Assembly: GCA_022709695.1 (NCBI GenBank)
Contig: JAKLII010000002.1
Coordinates: 216,955 to 280,954, forward strand
Source of the DNA: Bacteroidota bacterium
GTDB taxonomy: Bacteria > Bacteroidota > Bacteroidia > Bacteroidales > SKPS01
Length of the DNA stretch: 64,000 nucleotides
Direction: 5' to 3'
The notes below the pieces were generated by a model. It searched no databases, had not been told where the DNA came from, and was given only the letters and a program-made list of their open reading frames with translations. The position numbers and the translations under genes were made by a program. This document shows positions 44,898 through 53,186 of this stretch, in pieces; position 1 is the stretch's first letter; every line of letters starts with the position of its first letter.

Positions 44898-45281
44898 ATG
44901 ACCGGTGAAGTAAGGATCGACAAGTTTTTATGGTGTGTGCGGCTGTGCAAAACCCGGAGCATGGCAACAGAACTATGCCGTAAGGGGAAGGTTCGTTTTG
45001 CCGGAGAGCCTGTAAAGCCATCCCGCGAGGTGAAACCCGGCGACACCTTCACCCTTCACGATCAGGGAATTGTACGCACTTTCAAGGTATTGGCAATACT
45101 GCAGACCCGTGTGGGGGCCAAACTGGTAGCAGGCTTTATCGAAGACCTCACTCCGCAGTCGGAATACGACAAGCAGAAACTTCTCCACACCGGAGGATTT
45201 GAAGTGCGGCTGAGGGGAACCGGCAGACCGACCAAGCGGGAGCGACGGGTCATAGACCGGATGAAGGATCCGGAGGAGTAA
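44898..45281 (+). CDS. hslR: S4-domain RNA-binding protein (Hsp15-like)
   Basis: 127 residues. The S4 domain is at the start (RIDKFLWCVRLCKTRSMATELCRKGKVRFAGEPVKPSREVKPGDTF). The C-terminal basic tail (GTGRPTKRERRVIDRMKD) is typical of Hsp15-like proteins. In E. coli Hsp15 rescues stalled 50S subunits carrying peptidyl-tRNA. Its location after der supports a ribosome-related role. It overlaps the convergent reductase gene by 32 bp. Confidence 0.85.
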   Translation: MTGEVRIDKFLWCVRLCKTRSMATELCRKGKVRFAGEPVKPSREVKPGDTFTLHDQGIVRTFKVLAILQTRVGAKLVAGFIEDLTPQSEYDKQKLLHTGGFEVRLRGTGRPTKRERRVIDRMKDPEE

Positions 45282-46296
45282 CCGGTTTTTTCAGATCATT
45301 GAGGTAATGGCGGCAGGTCCATTCGATGGTGTCCTGCATAGGTCTGAAAGTGAAGCCAATAGCATCTTTAATCTTTTGGGAAGAATACAAATCCCTTTTA
45401 TTGGCAGTACGGGCTGTTTCGCGGGTGATCAGCGGATTTTTGCCGGTGATCCGGCAACGCAGCCATTCGGCGCGCCACACCAGTTCTGCGAGCATTTTAC
45501 CTGCCCTGTACCGGGGAGCAGGCACCCCCAGCGCACCGCATACCATTCCGAAAAACTTGCTGAACTCCATATTCTCTCCGGCCAGGATGAACCGCTCACC
45601 CGAAACCGGACCCTCCATCAACTGGACCAGGGCATCTGCCACATCGCGAACATCCACCCATGCATTCACCCCGGTAGTGTAAAAGTTGAGTCCTTTGTAG
45701 CACTTGTCGATCAGCGCGGTGGAGCTCTCACCCCACTGTCCGGGCCCAACCACCATGGCCGGGTTCACAATCACCACCTGCAACCCTTCGGCTTCACCGC
45801 GCCAGGCTTCCCGCTCCGACTCATATTTACTGATGGCATATCCAGTAAGACTCCGGCTGTATTTCCATTCCGTCTCTTCGGTCAGTAACTGCTCTTTTGT
45901 TTCCTTCCCGATGGCAGAGGTGGAGCTTACCTGTGCCAGTTTTTCAACTCCGTGCTCCAGGCAGGCATTCACCAGGTTGGCCGTAGCTTCGATGTTATTC
46001 CTTATCAGCCAGTCCCGCTCCGACGGGTTAAAGGAGACCACTGCTCCGCAGTTGTACACCTGTTTTACGCCGGCCATGGAAGCATCGAGGGAACCGGGAT
46101 CGAGCAGGTCTCCCTGTACTACCGAAATCTTGTCTGATAACTCAGCGAAAGAGGCGCTGTAATACCCGAATACCCTTTCAACGACCCTGAGGCGGGCAGG
46201 ATCGCGAACCAGGATCCGCACGGGATGACCGGCGGAGACCAGCCTGTACAACAGATGGGAACCCACCAGCCCTGTGGCACCGGTAATCAGAATCAT
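45250..46296 (-). CDS. NAD(P)-dependent epimerase/reductase (extended SDR)
   Basis: 348 residues from the ATG at 46296 (MILITGATGLVGSHLLYRL). A reading from 46437 adds 47 residues ahead of the promoter and is rejected. The nucleotide-binding GATGLVG, active-site Ser in VSSTSAIG and the YAISKYESE (YxxxK) motif are present. It is closest to dihydroflavonol-4-reductase-like proteins. Substrate unknown. Confidence 0.88.
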   Translation of the reverse strand: MILITGATGLVGSHLLYRLVSAGHPVRILVRDPARLRVVERVFGYYSASFAELSDKISVVQGDLLDPGSLDASMAGVKQVYNCGAVVSFNPSERDWLIRNNIEATANLVNACLEHGVEKLAQVSSTSAIGKETKEQLLTEETEWKYSRSLTGYAISKYESEREAWRGEAEGLQVVIVNPAMVVGPGQWGESSTALIDKCYKGLNFYTTGVNAWVDVRDVADALVQLMEGPVSGERFILAGENMEFSKFFGMVCGALGVPAPRYRAGKMLAELVWRAEWLRCRITGKNPLITRETARTANKRDLYSSQKIKDAIGFTFRPMQDTIEWTCRHYLNDLKKPVTPPDPSSGL

Positions 46297-46319
46297 TGCA
46301 ATGCAGGTTATTGGATGGT

Positions 46320-46327
46320 CAAAGGTA
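46320..46327 (-). promoter_or_regulatory. Bacteroidota -7 element (TACCTTTG)
   Basis: Minus-strand TACCTTTG 23 bp upstream of the reductase ATG at 46296; it excludes the longer start. Confidence 0.55.
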
Positions 46328-46448
46328 AAAGGAATCCGGGGAACTCCGACCGCGGACCGTGAAATTTTCCAAACCCTGAAGGACCGGCGCACGGAATTCC
46401 CGCAACAGAATTTTCCGTAATTTCGCCGACCTATCATAGATCATCGAT

Positions 46449-47360
46449 ATGTCAATAGAAGTCAGCGGAATCAGCAAACTTTACGGGGAGCAGCGGGCAC
46501 TGGACCAGGTGTCACTGAAGCTCGGCAAAGGGGAAATCACCGGCCTGCTGGGGCCCAACGGTGCAGGGAAATCGACCCTGATGAAGATCATCACCTGCTT
46601 TATCCCCTCCAATGAGGGAGAGGTTCGTGTATGTGGTTTCAGCGCTGCGGATGACCCCGACGAGGTGCGCCTTCGTGTAGGCTATCTGCCCGAGCACAAC
46701 CCTCTGTATCCGGATATGTATGTACATGAATTTCTGCTGTTTGTAGCAGGTTTGCACAAACTGCCCGGTGACAGGAAGAAACGGGTGGCAGAGATGATTG
46801 AGCTTACCGGCCTTACCCCTGAGCAGCACAAGAAGATCGGGATGCTGAGCAAAGGCTTCCGGCAACGGGTGGGACTGGCCCAGGCGATGATCCACGACCC
46901 CGAGGTGCTGATCCTGGATGAGCCCACTTCAGGACTGGATCCCAACCAGCTGGTGGAGATCCGTAACCTCATCAAGACCCTTGGGAAAGAGAAAACCGTA
47001 CTTTTTTCCACCCACATCATGCAGGAGGTGGAAGCCCTCTGCAGCCGGGTGATCATCATTGACAAAGGTAAAATTGTGGCCGACAGGCCTATCGGAGAGC
47101 TCTCGGCGATCACTTCCGGGACCGAGTTATTGCTGGTGGAATTTGACAAGCCTGCCAGTGAAAAACAGCTCAGGGCGCTCCCGGGGGTGAAAGGTGTGCA
47201 GCACATCAAAGGCAACACCTGGCACCTGGAAACCAACCCCGATGTGGATGTAAGATCTGCTGTATTCCAGATGGCGGTAAGCGCACAGATGAAGGTTCTC
47301 ACCATCACCCGCACTGAGCGGAAGCTCGAGGAGGTGTTTCAGCTGCTCACGAAGCGGTAG
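46449..47360 (+). CDS. gldA: Gliding-motility-type ABC transporter ATPase GldA
   Basis: 303 residues. Walker A GPNGAGKS (35-42), signature LSKGFRQRVGLAQA (from 133), Walker B VLILDEP (153-159). Residues ~220-303 form the C-terminal DUF4162-like tail ending TRTERKLEEVFQLLTKR. High similarity in style to GldA of gliding Bacteroidota, which works with GldF and GldG. Those partners are not adjacent here, and many non-gliding relatives keep a GldA homologue, so motility is not implied. Confidence 0.85.
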   Translation: MSIEVSGISKLYGEQRALDQVSLKLGKGEITGLLGPNGAGKSTLMKIITCFIPSNEGEVRVCGFSAADDPDEVRLRVGYLPEHNPLYPDMYVHEFLLFVAGLHKLPGDRKKRVAEMIELTGLTPEQHKKIGMLSKGFRQRVGLAQAMIHDPEVLILDEPTSGLDPNQLVEIRNLIKTLGKEKTVLFSTHIMQEVEALCSRVIIIDKGKIVADRPIGELSAITSGTELLLVEFDKPASEKQLRALPGVKGVQHIKGNTWHLETNPDVDVRSAVFQMAVSAQMKVLTITRTERKLEEVFQLLTKR

Positions 47361-47568
47361 GGCGCTCACTTCGTTCGCGCGTTCAAAAGGTTCAAATGTT
47401 CAAGCGTTCAAGGATCAAGGATCAAAGAAATGTTCCTTGTTCCAGGAGAAGAATGCTGTTGGCTTTTGGCTGTTGGCTTTTGGCTTTATGATTATTGCAA
47501 AAACACTATGGCCAATAGCCAAAAACTTCAAGCCAACAGCTAAAGGCCAACTGCAAACAGCAATTCCT

Positions 47569-47711
47569 AACCTTATCTGCAATTAACCTTAGTAGCCAAT
47601 GGGTTTCTGGTCGCATCATTAACCTTATTACCTTATTCATCACCATAAGGTAATAAGGTCAGAATTTCTCGCGGTGGCATCATTCTACTAAGGTTAATGG
47701 GAAATAAGGTT
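47569..47711. repeat. Three-tier nested palindrome built on AACCTTA
   Basis: Outer arms AACCTTAT/ATAAGGTT (47569-47576, 47704-47711), middle arms ATTAACCTTAGTAG/CTACTAAGGTTAAT (47582-47595, 47685-47698), inner arms ACCTTATTACCTTAT/ATAAGGTAATAAGGT (47622-47636, 47645-47659) with an 8-nt loop. All arms match perfectly. Confidence 0.8.
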
Positions 47712-47918
47712 TGGAATGGCTGGTTTTCGGGGAGAATGTTTCGCCCCTCCGGGGCTCAATGGACATGTGCCTGGTATTTTCCCGGGACTTCGCCCCTGGG
47801 TTGGTTCTTTTGCGCCACCGGCGCTGGCAAAAAGCCAACTACATTTTATTAATGGGTTCGCTGTATGCCCAAATAACTAAACTTTCTCAACCTCCTCAAC
47901 TTCCTAAACATTTTTTTG

Positions 47919-47926
47919 TACTTTTG
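47919..47926 (+). promoter_or_regulatory. Bacteroidota -7 element (TACTTTTG) of metK
   Basis: A TAnnTTTG match that places the transcription start at about 47930, the first base of the riboswitch. Confidence 0.6.
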
Positions 47927-47929
47927 CCC

Positions 47930-47983
47930 CCGGTGGAAAGATTTGATTTGATTGCAACCACTGGAAAAAATGCTAAAGCAATT
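47930..47983 (+). promoter_or_regulatory. SAM-II-like riboswitch upstream of metK
   Basis: P1 is CCGGTGG/CCACTGG (47930-47936 with 47958-47964, one G-U). The loop carries GATTTGATTTGATTGCAA. The pseudoknot P2 forms between ATTGC (47951-47955) and GCAAT (47978-47982), flanking the conserved GCTAAAGCAA text. This is the H-type pseudoknot architecture of SAM-II, a class known from alphaproteobacteria and Bacteroidota upstream of methionine and SAM genes. No terminator follows; a small AACAAT/ATTGTT hairpin (48036-48057) abuts the ATG, so control may be translational. Confidence 0.75.
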
Positions 47984-48057
47984 CGCTTTTCCTTCCTGTA
48001 CCACAATCACCACTTCTTCCTCCGTAATAATGTTAAACAATTAATATACTTATTGTT

Positions 48058-49359
48058 ATGGCTTATCTGTTTACATCAGAATCGGTATCGGAGGGGCACC
48101 CCGATAAAGTGGCAGACCAGATTTCGGATGCGTTGCTGGATGAATTCCTGCGGCAGGATCCAGACTCGAAGGTAGCCTGTGAAACACTGGTTACCACCGG
48201 CCTGGTGGTGTGTGCCGGAGAAGTGAAAACCAATGGATATGTGAATGTGGATGAGGTGGTACGGAAAACCATCCAGCGGATTGGCTACACAAAAGCCGAA
48301 TACCGCTTCGATTCCAACTCATGCGGCATCGTTTCCTCCATCCACGAACAATCGCAGGACATCAACCAGGGGGTTGTGCGCGCCAGTGCCGAAGAGCAGG
48401 GAGCCGGCGACCAGGGGATGATGTTTGGCTATGCAAGCCGCGAGATGCAGAACCTGATGCCCATGCCGGTGGAGATCGCCCACATGCTGGTTCAGGAACT
48501 TGCAGCCATCCGCAAGGAGGGCAGGGAGATGACTTACCTGCGTCCCGACTCCAAATCGCAGGTTACCGTAGCTTTCGACGACGACGGAAAACCTCTGCAC
48601 GTGGAAACCATTGTGGTATCGACCCAGCACGACGATTTTGATAACGAGGCCACGATGCATGAAGTGATTACCCGTGATGTGAGAAACATCCTGATCCCCA
48701 GGGTAAAATCCCTGCTTCCGAAATATATCCAGCAGATCATCGGCAACGACTTCAACCTCTTTGTGAATCCTACCGGTAAGTTTGTAATCGGCGGGCCTCA
48801 CGGGGATTCAGGACTCACCGGACGCAAAATCATCGTGGACACCTACGGCGGTCGCGGTGCGCATGGTGGTGGCGCCTTCTCGGGCAAAGACTCCTCGAAA
48901 GTGGATCGTTCAGCTGCCTATGCCGCCCGTCACATTGCCAAAAACATGGTGGCAGCCGGCGTGGCCGATGAGATGCTCGTGCAGGTGGCGTATGCCATTG
49001 GCATCGCAGAACCGGTAGGGGTGTATGTGAACACCAACCATACAGCCAAAGTAACCGATGCACAGGGAAAGATGCTTTCTGATGGCGACATCGCACTGAA
49101 AATCAAAAGGATATTTGACCTGAGACCCTATGCCATCGTAAAATCGCTTGGGCTGAAGAATCCGATTTTCCTTGAAACTGCTGCCTACGGTCATTTCGGA
49201 CGTGATTACTATCAGAAGGAAATTGAAGTGGCCTACCAGGATGAAAACACAGTGGTAAAGACCATCGATGGCAAACCACGGTATTTCAAGATGGCCGATT
49301 TCTTTGCGTGGGAAAAACTCGACCGCGTGGAGGATATCAAAGCTGAATTCGGGCTGTAA
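48058..49359 (+). CDS. metK: S-adenosylmethionine synthetase
   Basis: 433 residues. Starts [25 protein letters not shown]. Signature hexapeptide GAGDQG (~119-124, [15 protein letters not shown]) and the P-loop-like GGGAFSGKD (~273-281) are present. It makes SAM from methionine and ATP in the cytosol. The gene is slightly longer than the E. coli one (384 residues), with inserted residues in the central domain, usual in Bacteroidota. Likely feedback-controlled by the riboswitch. Confidence 0.97.
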   Translation: MAYLFTSESVSEGHPDKVADQISDALLDEFLRQDPDSKVACETLVTTGLVVCAGEVKTNGYVNVDEVVRKTIQRIGYTKAEYRFDSNSCGIVSSIHEQSQDINQGVVRASAEEQGAGDQGMMFGYASREMQNLMPMPVEIAHMLVQELAAIRKEGREMTYLRPDSKSQVTVAFDDDGKPLHVETIVVSTQHDDFDNEATMHEVITRDVRNILIPRVKSLLPKYIQQIIGNDFNLFVNPTGKFVIGGPHGDSGLTGRKIIVDTYGGRGAHGGGAFSGKDSSKVDRSAAYAARHIAKNMVAAGVADEMLVQVAYAIGIAEPVGVYVNTNHTAKVTDAQGKMLSDGDIALKIKRIFDLRPYAIVKSLGLKNPIFLETAAYGHFGRDYYQKEIEVAYQDENTVVKTIDGKPRYFKMADFFAWEKLDRVEDIKAEFGL

Positions 49360-49360
49360 A

Positions 49361-49786
49361 TCAGTATTCCCGGGTATTTACAAGGGCACCTGCTTCGTCC
49401 CAGAACGACCAGGTGCCTTTGCGTATTCCGTTATCGAAGCTCCCTTCGTAGTACTTTTGCCCATTGGGGTGGTACACGGTTTGCTTCCCGTGCATCTGTC
49501 CATCCTTATACCCCACCACCGACCATACACCACCTTCAGGGAAGTAACTGCTCCAGCGGCCGTCTTTCTGCCCGTCGCGGTAGTACCCTTCTATCCGTTT
49601 GATCCCGTTTTCATAGAATTCCTCCATCTTGTACAGCTCTTTCTTTCCGTCCTTTTCTTTATAATATTCCACCATACGTGTGGCGCCGTTGGGCCAGGTC
49701 TGCTTGATTTCGCTTGAATAACTTCCGCCACAGGAGGGCAGCAGCATTGATCCGATAAACAGCAGAGTAAGGAGTTTGGAGTGCAT
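49361..49786 (-). CDS. MORN-repeat lipoprotein
   Basis: 141 residues. Lipobox MLLPSC (Cys19). Then about four MORN_2-type units: YYKEKDGKKELYKMEEFYENGIKRIEGYYRDGQKDGRWSSYFPEGG, GYKDGQMHGKQTVYHPNGQKYYEGSFDNGIRKGTWSFWDEAG. It probably sits in the outer or inner membrane facing the periplasm. Function unknown; similar proteins are annotated as YwqK-like. Stop codons of metK and this gene are one base apart (convergent). Confidence 0.8.
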   Translation of the reverse strand: MHSKLLTLLFIGSMLLPSCGGSYSSEIKQTWPNGATRMVEYYKEKDGKKELYKMEEFYENGIKRIEGYYRDGQKDGRWSSYFPEGGVWSVVGYKDGQMHGKQTVYHPNGQKYYEGSFDNGIRKGTWSFWDEAGALVNTREY

Positions 49787-49793
49787 GGAATTC

Positions 49794-49831
49794 AGTTAGG
49801 AGTTAGGAGTTAGGAGTTAGAAGTTTGGAGG
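49794..49831. repeat. AGTTAGG heptamer tandem repeat
   Basis: Five units of 7 bp from 49794 to 49828: three perfect AGTTAGG, then AGTTAGA and AGTTTGG. It lies in the 45-bp gap between the OmpH-like and MORN genes. Confidence 0.8.
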
Positions 49832-50659
49832 TTACTTCTTTTTTAGGTCTTTTCTGTTCGGATAGATCGCCAGATACTCCTGGTTCATCAGGTCGATGAC
49901 CTGTTGGGTGATGTCGAGTCCTTTATCGGCAAAAAAGATGTTGGTGAGGCCCTGCTGATATCCCACCACCATATCGAATCCGATGGCTTCCTTATGACGT
50001 TCCAGGAAATTCCACAGACTGTCGAAGTATATGATATTGAGCTTGAGCTGCAGGTCGTTGATACGCTTGGTATAGTTCTCCTCCGTTTCAGCAATCTGGT
50101 CCCCTTCCACCTCAAGTTTTTCCTTGATCTGCAGTGCAGCGCTTTCCTTCAGCAATCCCGACTGCACATCCCGGTAATAATTGGAGACTTTCTTCTCATA
50201 CCCCTTCTTTTTCTCCATCAGGTCATTCTCCATCGACCGGAAACGGCGCTCGATGCTATCGAGGAAGTAGATGGTCATCAGGTAGTTGCCTTGCACCGAA
50301 TCGGCCCTTACATAGGCGATACGGGTACCGGTAACCGGTTCTCCGGAACTTTTCACCATAGGCTGGGGAGTATGCCCGGCCTCGCGGGGTTTGAAACCAT
50401 GGACTGCCAGGATGAACACCACACCGGCCAGTGCAAGGAGGCTCAACAAAAGCGGAAGCCTTGATGCTCCGGATGGTTTCGGGGCGGTTCCGGAAGGCGG
50501 GGCGACAGGGGGAATACCACTGCCTCCGTCAAAAGATTCGGTTTCCGGAATCTCTTCGTCCACCACAGGTTCAGCATTCTCAAAGGGATTGATGGTCTGG
50601 GGTTCAATTTCCGGTAATTTGTCAGAATCAACCGTATTCAGATTATACTCACTGGACAT
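49832..50659 (-). CDS. OmpH/Skp-like protein with N-terminal membrane anchor
   Basis: 275 residues. An acidic, proline-rich cytoplasmic head (1-~72), one membrane helix (LPLLLSLLALAGVVFILAVHGF, ~74-95), then a Skp/OmpH-like coiled-coil domain beginning IAYVRADSVQGNYLMTIYF. It lacks a cleavable signal, so it is an inner-membrane protein with its chaperone-like tentacles in the periplasm. It could help outer-membrane proteins cross the periplasm; the long cytoplasmic head is unusual for Skp. Confidence 0.75.
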   Translation of the reverse strand: MSSEYNLNTVDSDKLPEIEPQTINPFENAEPVVDEEIPETESFDGGSGIPPVAPPSGTAPKPSGASRLPLLLSLLALAGVVFILAVHGFKPREAGHTPQPMVKSSGEPVTGTRIAYVRADSVQGNYLMTIYFLDSIERRFRSMENDLMEKKKGYEKKVSNYYRDVQSGLLKESAALQIKEKLEVEGDQIAETEENYTKRINDLQLKLNIIYFDSLWNFLERHKEAIGFDMVVGYQQGLTNIFFADKGLDITQQVIDLMNQEYLAIYPNRKDLKKK

Positions 50660-50746
50660 AATGCAGATGTATAGGTTAATAGAGGAATTCAGGAACCCAA
50701 AGCGGGTTTACGGGTACAAAGATGGGAAAAAGGAGGATACTGTGCA

Positions 50747-52966
50747 TCAGTTGCCCAGATCTGAGAGGAATTTAATGCGGACGAGCCTCACCTCTTCTTC
50801 TGAATATTCATCCTCGCCAAGAATCCGGAGGGCATCCTGCCATGAGTCGGTTTCTGCCTCCTCCTTGAAGTAATCGTAGATATCCTCCTGGTGGTACGGA
50901 TCCACAAATTCGTCGATGTAATAAGATATGTCGATCTTGGTGCCACTGGCAACGATATGCTCAATGGCGGTAAGGACTTCATCAAATTCGATATTCTTGG
51001 CCACTGCAATATCTTCGAGAGAATGTTTCTTATCGATGCTGCGGATGATATCCACCTTCAGCCCCGATTTGTTGATCACCGATTTCACCACCATGTCATT
51101 GGGCCGGATGATCTCATTCTCCTCTACATAGTTTCGGATCAGATTGATGAATGGTTTGCCATATTTCTGGGCTTTCCCTTCGCCAACCCCGGTAATGTTT
51201 TTCAGTTCTTCGTGGGTGATAGGATACTGAATGGCCATATCTTCCAGGGAAGTATCCTGAAAGATCACAAACGGAGGCAGCGATTCCTTCTTGGAGATCT
51301 GTTTCCGCAGGTCCTTGAGCATGGCAAACAGGGTGGTGTCGGCGGAACTTCCCCCCTTCTGGTCGCCGGTCTGGAAATACTCCTCCTCTTCTCCTTCCGT
51401 ATTTCCGTAATCGTGGTCTTTGGCCAGCATCACCGAATAAGGATTTTTCATAAAATCCTTGCCCTTCTCGGTAATCTTCAGGATCCCGTAATTCTCGATA
51501 TCCTTCACCAGCAGGTGCTCTACCAGGGCCTGCCGGATCACGGCATTCCAGAAGTAGGTGTCTTCGAAGCTGCCCGAACCCAGTATATCAAGTTCATCAT
51601 ACCGATGGGCGGTAATGATGGAATCAACCTCACCGGTAAGAAGTTTGGCAATCTGTTTGGCTTTGAGGAGCTGTTTGGTTTCCAGAACGGCATCGAGCAC
51701 CAGCAGGATATGCTCGCTGGCTTCAGATTTGGGTTTGGGATGGAGGCAGTTATCGCACGACTGGCAGTTGTCCTGATGGTATTCTTCACCAAAATAGTTG
51801 AGAAGCTGTATCCTGCGGCAGTGGGCCGACTCGGCATAGGAGATGGTTTCGAGCAGCAGCTGGTTGGCAATTTCGAGTTCCGAAACGCTTTTTGCCTGCA
51901 TGATCTTCTCCATCTTGAGCATATCATCATAGGTATAGAAAGCGATACAGTTCCCTTCGGCTCCGTCACGCCCGGCACGGCCGGTCTCCTGGTAGTAGGC
52001 TTCGAGGCTTTTGGGCATGTCGTGATGGATCACATACCGCACATCAGGCTTGTCGATGCCCATTCCGAAAGCGATCGTGGCCACAATCACATCAATCTCT
52101 TCCATCAGGAACATGTCCTGGTTACGCACCCTTACGGCGGAATCGAGCCCTGCATGATACGGCAGTGCCTTTATCCCGTTTACCTGCATGGTTTCCGCCA
52201 GCTCCTCCACCTTTTTCCGGCTCAGGCAGTAAATGATCCCGGACTTCCCGGACTGGGATTTCACATATTTGATGATGTCCTTTGTAACATTCTTGGTCTT
52301 GGGGCGGATTTCGTAATAGAGGTTGGGGCGATTGAAGGAAGTCTTAAAAACCGTGGCATCCAGCATATTCAGGTTCTTCTGGATGTCCTGCTGCACTTTT
52401 GGGGTAGCCGTTGCGGTAAGGGCGATCACAGGGCGTTTGCCAACTGCTTCAATGATGGTCCGGATCCTGCGGTATTCAGGCCTGAAGTCATGTCCCCACT
52501 CAGAGATACAGTGTGCTTCGTCAATCGCGTAAAAAGAGATATCGATGGTTTTTAGAAAATCCACATTCTCCTCTTTGGTAAGCGACTCAGGTGCCACGTA
52601 CAGTAATTTGGTATGGCCTGATGAGAGGTCTGCTTTCACCCGGGTAATTTCAGCCTTGGTAAGGGAGGAATTGAGTACGTGGGCGATACCCTGTTCGGCA
52701 CCAAAATTCCTGATGGCATCCACCTGGTTCTTCATGAGTGCAATCAGGGGAGATATAATAATGGCGGTACCGGGATAGAGAAATGCAGGCAACTGGTAGC
52801 ACATCGACTTGCCGCCTCCGGTGGGCATGATGACAAATGTATCACGCCCGTCCAGCAGGTTCTTGATCACCGCCTCCTGGTTCCCCTTGAACTGATCAAA
52901 TCCGAAGATCTTCTTCAACAGTTCGTGTAGCGTATATTCTACCGTCACATCCATTCCAACTGCCAT
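50747..52966 (-). CDS. recQ: ATP-dependent DNA helicase RecQ
   Basis: 739 residues. Walker A MPTGGGKS (47-54), DEAH box AIDEAHCISEWGHDFRPEY, motif VI QETGRAGRDGAEGNCIAFY. The zinc-binding segment (HCRRIQLLNYFGEEYHQDNCQSCDNC) is followed by the RQC winged helix. An HRDC domain (~525-600) precedes a ~120-residue C-terminal helical extension (DIIRSIDKKHSLEDIAVAKNIEFDEVL) seen in Bacteroidota RecQ. Unwinds 3'-5' in recombination and repair. Confidence 0.96.
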   Translation of the reverse strand: MAVGMDVTVEYTLHELLKKIFGFDQFKGNQEAVIKNLLDGRDTFVIMPTGGGKSMCYQLPAFLYPGTAIIISPLIALMKNQVDAIRNFGAEQGIAHVLNSSLTKAEITRVKADLSSGHTKLLYVAPESLTKEENVDFLKTIDISFYAIDEAHCISEWGHDFRPEYRRIRTIIEAVGKRPVIALTATATPKVQQDIQKNLNMLDATVFKTSFNRPNLYYEIRPKTKNVTKDIIKYVKSQSGKSGIIYCLSRKKVEELAETMQVNGIKALPYHAGLDSAVRVRNQDMFLMEEIDVIVATIAFGMGIDKPDVRYVIHHDMPKSLEAYYQETGRAGRDGAEGNCIAFYTYDDMLKMEKIMQAKSVSELEIANQLLLETISYAESAHCRRIQLLNYFGEEYHQDNCQSCDNCLHPKPKSEASEHILLVLDAVLETKQLLKAKQIAKLLTGEVDSIITAHRYDELDILGSGSFEDTYFWNAVIRQALVEHLLVKDIENYGILKITEKGKDFMKNPYSVMLAKDHDYGNTEGEEEEYFQTGDQKGGSSADTTLFAMLKDLRKQISKKESLPPFVIFQDTSLEDMAIQYPITHEELKNITGVGEGKAQKYGKPFINLIRNYVEENEIIRPNDMVVKSVINKSGLKVDIIRSIDKKHSLEDIAVAKNIEFDEVLTAIEHIVASGTKIDISYYIDEFVDPYHQEDIYDYFKEEAETDSWQDALRILGEDEYSEEEVRLVRIKFLSDLGN

Positions 52967-53104
52967 TTTACGTTCACTTCTGATGACTCTTTTGTGTAAA
53001 GTTAACCATAAAAACAGAAAAACAACTCCTCACCTCAAAAAAATTTTCTATTTTGTTAAAAAGAGTTAAAACGGTTTAGGGATGCTCCCCTTTGAAAAAG
53101 GGTG

Positions 53105-53112
53105 CAAAAGTA
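53105..53112 (-). promoter_or_regulatory. Possible recQ -7 element (TACTTTTG)
   Basis: Minus-strand match ~140 bp before the recQ ATG. A CCCTTT/AAAGGG hairpin lies in the leader. The rest of 52967-53186 shows no gene. Confidence 0.4.
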
Positions 53113-53186
53113 ATGGTTTTTTGTTTTCCAAACAGTAAAGGAATGAAAAACAGGATTGTATTTACACCAACAATTTCCGGAGGAGG

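Larger units (their letters stand above)
47361..47930. other. 570-bp gene-free region with spacer repeats
   Basis: It contains TTCAA iterons (47380-47425), GGCTTTTGGCTGTTGGC-type inverted text (47458-47545), the nested palindrome at 47569-47711 and a CCCCTCCGGGGC hairpin-bearing decayed repeat (47720-47850). No coding frame is credible. Confidence 0.6.

Noticed and set aside
46449-47360. GldA as proof of gliding motility
   Set aside because: gldF/gldG and other gld genes are not adjacent, and GldA homologues occur in non-gliding Bacteroidota.
47711-48175. A 154-codon frame ahead of metK
   Set aside because: It runs through spacer repeats, the promoter and the riboswitch, then out of frame into metK.
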